9,862 bases of DNA from Candidatus Shapirobacteria bacterium CG09_land_8_20_14_0_10_38_17. Lineage in GTDB: Bacteria; Patescibacteriota; Microgenomatia; 0-14-0-10-38-17. The translations under genes and the position numbers were made by a program. Positions within the stretch are counted from its first letter, which is position 1. Every line of letters begins with the position of its first letter. The stretch lies in the NCBI GenBank assembly GCA_002774085.1, contig PEZH01000011.1:1-9862 (forward strand). Direction: 5' to 3'. A model generated the notes under the pieces. The model saw nothing but the letters and a program-made list of their open reading frames with translations. It did not search any database and was not told the DNA's origin. Of this stretch, positions 5,926-9,862 are shown piece after piece.

Positions 5926-6399
5926 CTAATATATCTCCTTAACCGTTAATCTCCGAATACCGCCAGGAGTTTTTACTTCTATTACCTCTCCTGCAATATG
6001 CCCAAAAAGAGCTTGCCCAATAGGTGAATCTAAAGAGACAAAATAAATAGTCGTTTGGAGCTCCGTAATTTCTATTTTCCCTCCTCCTCTGGGGACAAGT
6101 AGAAAAAAACATTCCTCTGTCTGATCATCCACTCTGGCTAAAGACCCCAATTTCAAACTCTCCGATAACTCCTCATTAATCACCCTGAAAAGCTCAAGGC
6201 TTTTCTGCTCATTAACCAGTTGCTTTTGTAAGGCACCAATAATATCCCCTATTTGTGTTCTACTGGTATCACTCCAAGTTTGTCTTGCATCAGGGGCCTG
6301 TTTATAGGCTTCCATTTCTTGCTGGATGTGAAACTTCATAGAGGCTATCCTCAACTCAAGTTCTCTCCTTGCCAGCTTAATCAAGGTTTTTTTATCCAC
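5926..6399 (-). CDS. GreA/GreB-family protein with an atypical coiled-coil tip
   Basis: The 157-residue protein has an N-terminal helical hairpin (about 1-82) and a C-terminal FKBP-like GreA/GreB domain (about 85-157), recognisable by FVSLDSPIGQALFGHIAGEVIEVKTPGG. Such proteins insert the coiled coil into the RNA polymerase secondary channel. The tip reads QAPDARQTWSDTSRTQ (35-50) and lacks the DxxE pair of GreA that holds Mg2+ for transcript cleavage, though D37 and D44 are present. It may be a channel-binding regulator rather than a cleavage factor. Start: GTG at 6399, forced by tandem in-frame TAA TAA codons just upstream. It has its own consensus -10 at 6492-6497 and an 85-nt leader. It follows the second GreA-type gene by 143 bp and ends against the MurF-like relic. 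Confidence 0.8.
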   Translation of the reverse strand: MDKKTLIKLARRELELRIASMKFHIQQEMEAYKQAPDARQTWSDTSRTQIGDIIGALQKQLVNEQKSLELFRVINEELSESLKLGSLARVDDQTEECFFLLVPRGGGKIEITELQTTIYFVSLDSPIGQALFGHIAGEVIEVKTPGGIRRLTVKEIY

Positions 6400-6491
6400 A
6401 ATCTTAAAGTTTTATTAAAGTTTGGTTCTTTCATTTAAACGATCGGAGTTGAGCGCTTAACACTTATCCTAAAAATAACTTTTTGTGAACG

Positions 6492-6520
6492 ATTATAACG
6501 TTCTGGCAGTTTTTCCAAAA
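6492..6520 (-). promoter_or_regulatory. Promoter of the atypical GreA-family gene with an inverted repeat over the -10
   Basis: A perfect TATAAT on the minus strand (6497-6492) has TTTTGG 17 nt upstream (6520-6515), a weak -35. The inverted repeat GAACG (6487-6491)/CGTTC (6499-6503) straddles the -10 box and could be an operator. The predicted transcript has about 85 nt of leader, unlike the leaderless genes around it. The leader holds the near-palindrome GTTGAGCGCTTAAC (6448-6461) and an out-of-frame 17-codon ORF starting at 6434. Confidence 0.65.
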
Positions 6521-6542
6521 ATTCTCTCCTTCTGGCCCCATT

Positions 6543-7043
6543 TTAAAAATCTCCCGGCAGGATTTGTTTAACAGTTATTGTTATTGCCCGTGCCACATCT
6601 TCCCTTAAATGTCCTAACCGGAGAGTTTTTACTTCTCCCTTGGTCATTCCTATTAGAGCTCCCCCAACAGGAGATTCATAAGAAATCCACCCTTTCTTAG
6701 TGCCACTGTCATCTGACCCAAGAACTGTAAGTACTTCGTCTTCATCTGAGTCACCCATTCTTACAATTACTGCATTGCCCAAAGCTACTTCACCAGTTTC
6801 TTTTTGGGGCTTTATGATTTCTACATTTTGGAGCCTTGTTTTTAATTCTTCTTCTCGCACGCCGATTCTCTTGAATTCTTCTACTGCAAAATCTGCCGCG
6901 GCGTTATCATGCCAATCACAATTTGGGCCAAACGCATCTCCCCTTCTCCGGCCAGCTTCTTTTAAGTCCGTTTGGACTTGTTTAAACTCCTTTTGGAGTC
7001 TTTCCTGCGTGGCTATAGTCATCAAATTCGTTTTACTTACCAT
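6543..7043 (-). CDS. greA: Transcript cleavage/elongation factor, GreA type
   Basis: The 166-residue protein has the GreA layout: an N-terminal antiparallel coiled coil (about 10-75) and a C-terminal FKBP-like domain (about 82-166) with WISYESPVGGALIGMTKGEV (119-138), the family signature. The coiled-coil tip carries D43-W-H-D46-N-A. This corresponds to GreA's D-L-x-E-N-A, so the Mg2+-binding acid pair is kept with Asp for Glu and RNA cleavage is plausible. The segment before the tip (GRRRGDAFGPNC) is longer than usual and contains a lone Cys. It rescues backtracked RNA polymerase. Start: ATG at 7043. The frame is closed by a TAA at 7047-7049 that ends an 8-codon leader ORF. Expression comes from a perfect copy of the hrcA promoter, suggesting HrcA/heat control. 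Confidence 0.85.
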   Translation of the reverse strand: MVSKTNLMTIATQERLQKEFKQVQTDLKEAGRRRGDAFGPNCDWHDNAAADFAVEEFKRIGVREEELKTRLQNVEIIKPQKETGEVALGNAVIVRMGDSDEDEVLTVLGSDDSGTKKGWISYESPVGGALIGMTKGEVKTLRLGHLREDVARAITITVKQILPGDF

Positions 7044-7046
7044 TTC

Positions 7047-7073
7047 TTATTGCTTTTTATGTTCTTTAGTCAT
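7047..7073 (-). CDS. Eight-codon leader ORF created by the copied hrcA start
   Basis: The copied repeat carries the hrcA start ATG ACT. Reading on gives MTKEHKKQ and TAA, in the same frame as greA and ending 3 nt before its ATG (7043). The ATG lies about 4 nt from the predicted transcription start, the same position from which hrcA itself would be translated leaderlessly. Ribosomes starting here would end next to the greA start and could re-initiate, so translational coupling is plausible. Whether it is translated cannot be told from sequence. Confidence 0.4.
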   Translation of the reverse strand: MTKEHKKQ

Positions 7074-7127
7074 AATTAGCAAGAATATATCACGACTGCC
7101 AAAAATTGTCAAGGATTAGTAGTTGGT
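7068..7127. repeat. 60-bp direct repeat, copy 2 (upstream of greA)
   Basis: This is identical to 5614-5673, offset by 1454 bp and in the same orientation. In this copy the hrcA coding sequence is replaced after two codons by the short leader ORF and greA. Here the repeat looks like the transplanted copy, since the ATG ACT at its end is natural in hrcA but leads to a stop here. Confidence 0.97.
7076..7112 (-). promoter_or_regulatory. Duplicated HrcA-type promoter/operator driving greA
   Basis: TTGACA (7112-7107), a 17-nt spacer and TATATT (7089-7084) on the minus strand are overlapped by the CIRCE-like arms at 7076-7084 and 7094-7102. Every base equals the hrcA promoter. If HrcA represses its own gene through this site, it must also bind here, making greA a member of the HrcA regulon. 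Confidence 0.8.
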
Positions 7128-7161
7128 AATTAGAAATTCTTCTCCCGTCATTGATACAAAA

Positions 7162-7190
7162 TTGGTTACCATCAGGGGATATGTTATCAT
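7162..7190 (+). promoter_or_regulatory. Promoter of the glycosyltransferase gene
   Basis: TTGGTT (7162-7167) and TATCAT (7185-7190) are spaced by 17 nt. The predicted start near 7197 leaves a leader of about 10 nt before the ATG at 7207, too short for a normal Shine-Dalgarno. It diverges from the greA promoter, with about 50 bp between the two -35 boxes. Confidence 0.6.
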
Positions 7191-7206
7191 AACTGCCTAA
7201 GACACT

Positions 7207-7995
7207 ATGAAAAATAAAATACACACGGGCTCACGCCCGAGGTTTTCGCTATCTTGGAATAAACCAATCAGCTGTATCATTCCCACCTATAATGAGGAAA
7301 AAACTATTGTCGGGGTAATCAAAACATGTCTTCGGGTACCCCAAATTAAAGAAATAATCATCGTTAATGATGGCTCACAAGATAAAACCCTAAAAAAACT
7401 CCAGCCCTTAAAAAATAAAATCAAAATTATCAATTTTCCCCAAAATCATGGCAAGGGATATGCTGTCGCCCAAGGCATTAAGGCGGCTCATTATAATTAT
7501 CTTATTTTCTTGGATGCTGATTTGATCAATTTTCAACCCCATTATCTTCTTTCTCTTTTCCAACCGGTTTTAGAAAATCAAGTTGATATGACCATTGCCG
7601 CGCCCGTTTCTTTTTATAATCCCTACTACCACTCTTGGCCTCTTTCCGGCCAGCGTTGTCTTAAAAAAAGTTTCCTTATAAACTCAATCAAAGAAATTGA
7701 AAAAACTGGCTACGGCTTAGAAACCTTTCTTAATGAAAAAATGAAAGGAAAAAAGATCGCCGTTATTCCCTGGTTTTCTTCAAAGCCACTTCACTTAACA
7801 AAAATCAACAAACAGAAAGATTGGGTAAAGGCTTATGTTAAAGAGACTTTTCAGGTTTTTCGCCAAACCATTATTAATAAACAATCTTCTTATCGAAAAA
7901 AAATTGAAATGAAATTTATCCGCAGTTTAGCTTCTTATTTTAAAGTTAATTACCAACGCCTAAAAGATTACCTTTTAGAAGACTTAGAAGAATGA
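7207..7995 (+). CDS. Family 2 glycosyltransferase, soluble (GT-A fold)
   Basis: The 262-residue protein has the GT2 sequence order. CIIPTYNEEKTI (23-34) opens the nucleotide-sugar fold and VNDGSQDKT (53-61) follows, with D55 contacting the nucleotide. Next come HGKGYAVAQGIKAA (81-94) and the metal-binding LDADL (102-106, a DxD motif). LSGQR (146-150) and GYGLETFL (168-175) supply the acceptor-side region, with E172 a candidate catalytic base. No membrane segment is evident, so it acts in the cytoplasm, possibly at the membrane face. Similar LSGQR-containing enzymes include polyprenyl-phosphate sugar transferases and glucosyl-3-phosphoglycerate synthases; I cannot choose the substrate. Its start follows its own promoter by 17 bp. 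A small GC hairpin (7226-7239) near the start encodes residues 7-11. It precedes murJ, suggesting envelope glycan work. Confidence 0.85.
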   Translation: MKNKIHTGSRPRFSLSWNKPISCIIPTYNEEKTIVGVIKTCLRVPQIKEIIIVNDGSQDKTLKKLQPLKNKIKIINFPQNHGKGYAVAQGIKAAHYNYLIFLDADLINFQPHYLLSLFQPVLENQVDMTIAAPVSFYNPYYHSWPLSGQRCLKKSFLINSIKEIEKTGYGLETFLNEKMKGKKIAVIPWFSSKPLHLTKINKQKDWVKAYVKETFQVFRQTIINKQSSYRKKIEMKFIRSLASYFKVNYQRLKDYLLEDLEE

Positions 7996-8016
7996 CCCAG
8001 AATAATTCATCCTTTC

Positions 8017-8061
8017 AGCCTCGCAAGGTGACTCCTTGCGAGGCTAACTAAGGCTAACTAA
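8017..8061. repeat. 12-bp hairpin plus a 10-bp tandem duplication after the glycosyltransferase
   Basis: AGCCTCGCAAGG (8017-8028) and CCTTGCGAGGCT (8034-8045) form a perfect 12-bp stem with loop TGACT. GGCTAACTAA then occurs twice in tandem (8042-8051, 8052-8061), the first copy overlapping the stem. No T-tract follows on either strand, so it is not a classical terminator. It may still stabilise the mRNA end of the glycosyltransferase or be a dispersed repeat. Confidence 0.7.
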
Positions 8062-8081
8062 AAAGACTGCCCCTTAGAAAA

Positions 8082-8097
8082 CCCCGCCATGGCGGGG
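8082..8097. repeat. Perfect 16-bp GC palindrome upstream of murJ
   Basis: CCCCGCCATGGCGGGG is self-complementary with no true loop. Its core CCCGCC-AT-GGCGGG is also the centre of the nested palindrome at 4708-4738. Nearby, GTCGGCA is repeated (8102-8108, 8111-8117). It lies 84 bp before the murJ -10. No U-tract follows on the plus strand. Confidence 0.7.
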
Positions 8098-8157
8098 AGT
8101 CGTCGGCAGAGTCGGCACCACCGCCTATCTTTTCCTAAAATAAGTCATTTTTTCCCG

Positions 8158-8186
8158 TAGAAAAATCCACCCTCCCCTGTTATACT
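8158..8186 (+). promoter_or_regulatory. Promoter giving a leaderless murJ mRNA
   Basis: TATACT (8181-8186) is a strong -10. The -35 (TAGAAA, 8158-8163, spacer 17) is weak. Only six bases separate the -10 from the ATG at 8193, so the predicted transcription start coincides with the start codon. No Shine-Dalgarno is present. Confidence 0.7.
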
Positions 8187-8192
8187 AAAAAT

Positions 8193-9815
8193 ATGATCAC
8201 CCAGGTTTTAAAAAAGAGCCGAAAATTTTTTTCCCAACAACAAACTAACATCTTTTCCGCTGCCTTCACTATCGCCTTAGCGATGTTAGGATCGGCCATC
8301 TTGGGAATTTTGCGTGATCGGTTTTTATATGCCCGTTTCTATGCCCAAAACCCGGGGCAGTTAGATGCCTACAATGCCGCTTTCAAATTGCCGGATGTTC
8401 TTTTCCAACTCCTCATTACCGGCTCTCTCTCCGCCGCCTTTATCCCCGTCCTCTCTCAATTATTAGATCACAACCCTAAAAAAGCCAATCAAGTTACTTC
8501 CACGGTTTTCAACTGGCTAATAGTAATGTTTCTGTTTCTCGCCGTTATTATCTTTATTTTCGCCCAACCTTTTTCTAAAATAATTACTGCCGATATTGGT
8601 GAAGAACAAGTTTCTCTTATCGCCTCGTTGACTCGACTTTTACTCATCGCTCAATTTTTCCTTCTTATTTCTAATCTCTTAACCGGCATTATTCACGCCC
8701 ATCAACGGTTCATCCTCCCCGCTCTTTCTCCTATTGTCTATAATTTAGGCATCATCGCCGGAATAATTTTTCTTTCCGACCATTTTGGAATCTATGGGCC
8801 CACCTTGGGAGTTATTTTAGGATCTTTCCTTCATTTTGCTATTCAGATTCCCCTAATTTACAAACTAAAGTTCTCTTTCAAGCCTTTTCTATTTAATGTT
8901 TTCGATCGTGATATTAAAAAAATTATCCGTCTTCTTATCCCCCGCAACCTCTCTTTAATTGTCTCGGAATTAGAAGAAATAATCATTATCTATTGGGCCA
9001 CTTTTATGGGAAAAGGCATGCTTTCTCTGTTTTACTTGGCGCAACACCTTTCCCAGCTACCGATAAGACTTTTGGGTTCAGCGGTGGGTCAAGCTATTCT
9101 TCCCGCATTTGCCCATGAACAAAACAAAAATGGCTCCCGGGCATTGAAAAATCTTATCACTAAAGTCCTGTTACAAACCACCTATTTAGTTCTCCCTATT
9201 TGTAGCTTGTTTTTGGTTCTCCGTATTCCCTTGGTGCGCTTGGCCTTTGGCGCTAAGGAATTCCCTTGGGAAGCTACTCTTTTAACCGGAAAAACATTGG
9301 CGATACTAACAATGGCTATTTTTTGTCAAACAATTAACGAAATACTAAGAAGGTCTTTTTATGCTTTAAGCGACACCAAAACAGCCCTAAGAGTAGACAG
9401 TTCAGCAACATTTTTTAATTTAGCTTTTATGTCAATATTGGTATTAAAAAGTAACTGGGGCATTTTAGTGTTAGCAACCGGTATCTCCCTCTCTAATTTT
9501 ATCCGCCTTTTCTTGTTTCTCCTGATGTTGAAAAAGAAAATTGGCTTAGATATTAATAGGAAAATAATTTTTAGTATCACCGAAATGGGAATATTCGCCA
9601 TTGCCGCCTCTTTATCAACTTGGGGAGGAATGCGTGTTTTAGATAAATTTATTTTCAATACCAGCCGGGTCATTCCCCTAATTGGTTTAACGGCAACAGC
9701 AACACTTATTGGCATTGGCACTTATGTTTTCCTCTCTTATCTTTTTAAGATTAACGAATTCTATCAATTCCTTAATCTTACCAAGCGCGCCCTCTCCAAA
9801 TCTGCTAAAATATAA
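8193..9815 (+). CDS. murJ: Lipid II flippase MurJ (MviN family)
   Basis: The 540-residue polytopic membrane protein (usual length about 500-530) has around 14 hydrophobic segments. Family marks are SAILGILRDRFLYARF (34-49), DAYNAAFKLPDVLFQLLITG (58-77) with SLSAAFIPVLSQLL after it, the YLAQHLSQLPIRLLGSAVGQ (281-300) AILPAF segment and ILRRSFYALSDTKTALRV (384-401). MurJ moves undecaprenyl-linked peptidoglycan precursor from the inner to the outer face of the membrane. R41 and R43 of the first helix region are kept. Where proteobacterial MurJ has arginines (R52 and R270 of the E. coli protein) this one appears to read Q72 or nearby, and H285, by my hand alignment. The start at 8193 is fixed by the -10 box directly before it. 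The MurF-like relic and the glycosyltransferase suggest an envelope neighbourhood. Confidence 0.95.
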   Translation: MITQVLKKSRKFFSQQQTNIFSAAFTIALAMLGSAILGILRDRFLYARFYAQNPGQLDAYNAAFKLPDVLFQLLITGSLSAAFIPVLSQLLDHNPKKANQVTSTVFNWLIVMFLFLAVIIFIFAQPFSKIITADIGEEQVSLIASLTRLLLIAQFFLLISNLLTGIIHAHQRFILPALSPIVYNLGIIAGIIFLSDHFGIYGPTLGVILGSFLHFAIQIPLIYKLKFSFKPFLFNVFDRDIKKIIRLLIPRNLSLIVSELEEIIIIYWATFMGKGMLSLFYLAQHLSQLPIRLLGSAVGQAILPAFAHEQNKNGSRALKNLITKVLLQTTYLVLPICSLFLVLRIPLVRLAFGAKEFPWEATLLTGKTLAILTMAIFCQTINEILRRSFYALSDTKTALRVDSSATFFNLAFMSILVLKSNWGILVLATGISLSNFIRLFLFLLMLKKKIGLDINRKIIFSITEMGIFAIAASLSTWGGMRVLDKFIFNTSRVIPLIGLTATATLIGIGTYVFLSYLFKINEFYQFLNLTKRALSKSAKI

Positions 9816-9830
9816 AAACACATTCTAAGA

Positions 9831-9862
9831 CCGTCATTCCCGCCTAGCCGGCGAGGCTGGCT
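9831..9862 (+). repeat. Start of another copy of the CCGTCATTC/GCCGGCGAG repeat family, cut by the window end
   Basis: The segment starts with CCGTCATTC, like the left end of the element at 3977. After 5 more bases it carries CTAGCCGGCGAGGCTGG, matching 4048-4064 closely. It lies 15 bp after the murJ stop codon. It is probably another short MITE-like or palindromic element; its right end is outside the window. Confidence 0.7.

Noticed and set aside
5652..5942. The full 96-codon plus-strand frame as an intact gene
   Set aside because: It would begin inside the hrcA promoter repeat, has no credible start, and holds only the end of a Mur ligase domain, so I call a pseudogene fragment.
6487..6503. 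LexA box at GAACG-N7-CGTTC
   Set aside because: The arm spacing does not fit the known GAAC-N4-GTTC form; noted only as an inverted repeat over a -10.
5614..7127. Transposon with 60-bp target-site duplications or terminal repeats
   Set aside because: No transposase or recombinase lies between the copies, the repeats are direct, and they consist of a functional promoter; promoter duplication or recombination fits better.
7985..8010. UGA recoded as glycine, extending the glycosyltransferase
   Set aside because: TGA also ends dnaJ at a normal Hsp40 C-terminus, and the glycosyltransferase is complete at its TGA.
8017..8045. Intrinsic terminator after the glycosyltransferase
   Set aside because: The 12-bp stem is perfect, but neither strand has a following T-tract; kept as a hairpin repeat.

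Overview
The window looks like chromosomal DNA of an uncultivated bacterium of the Candidate Phyla Radiation (Patescibacteria). The grounds are an AT-rich base composition, shortened versions of housekeeping proteins (HrcA 242 aa, GrpE 153 aa), intergenic spacers packed with short palindromes and heptamer/octamer repeats, a palindromic repeat translated in-frame as LPARQAGG inside one gene, and promoters whose -10 boxes sit so close to start codons that the transcripts must be leaderless or nearly so. TGA ends dnaJ and the glycosyltransferase gene, so the UGA-glycine lineages (Absconditabacteria/Gracilibacteria) are unlikely. I cannot resolve the phylum further by eye.

Layout. 1-110: possible tail of an upstream gene and an intrinsic terminator. 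178-849 (+): a membrane-anchored SurA-N-like chaperone without a PPIase domain. 842-5619 (-): the heat-shock cluster in transcription order hrcA, grpE, dnaK, dnaJ. Its spacers of 303, 232 and 292 bp hold nested palindromes, a MITE-like 100-bp element, tandem repeats and a terminator after dnaK. dnaJ ends tail-to-tail with the chaperone gene, overlapping it by 8 bp. 5614-7127: a segment bounded by two identical 60-bp direct repeats. Each repeat carries a near-consensus sigma-70 promoter, a degenerate CIRCE-like operator and the first two codons of hrcA. Between them lie a MurF-like pseudogene fragment (+) and two GreA/GreB-family genes (-). 7162-9815 (+): a family 2 glycosyltransferase and the lipid II flippase MurJ, each with its own promoter. 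The window ends inside another copy of the repeat family.

Working together: HrcA probably represses its own promoter and the chaperone genes behind it. DnaK, DnaJ and GrpE form the Hsp70 folding machine. The most unusual point is that the HrcA promoter/operator has been copied, to the base, in front of a GreA-type elongation factor. This would place a secondary-channel transcription factor under heat-shock control. The copied hrcA start codon now opens an 8-codon leader peptide that stops 3 nt before the greA start. The envelope genes (GT2, MurJ, the MurF relic) form a separate group on the other strand.
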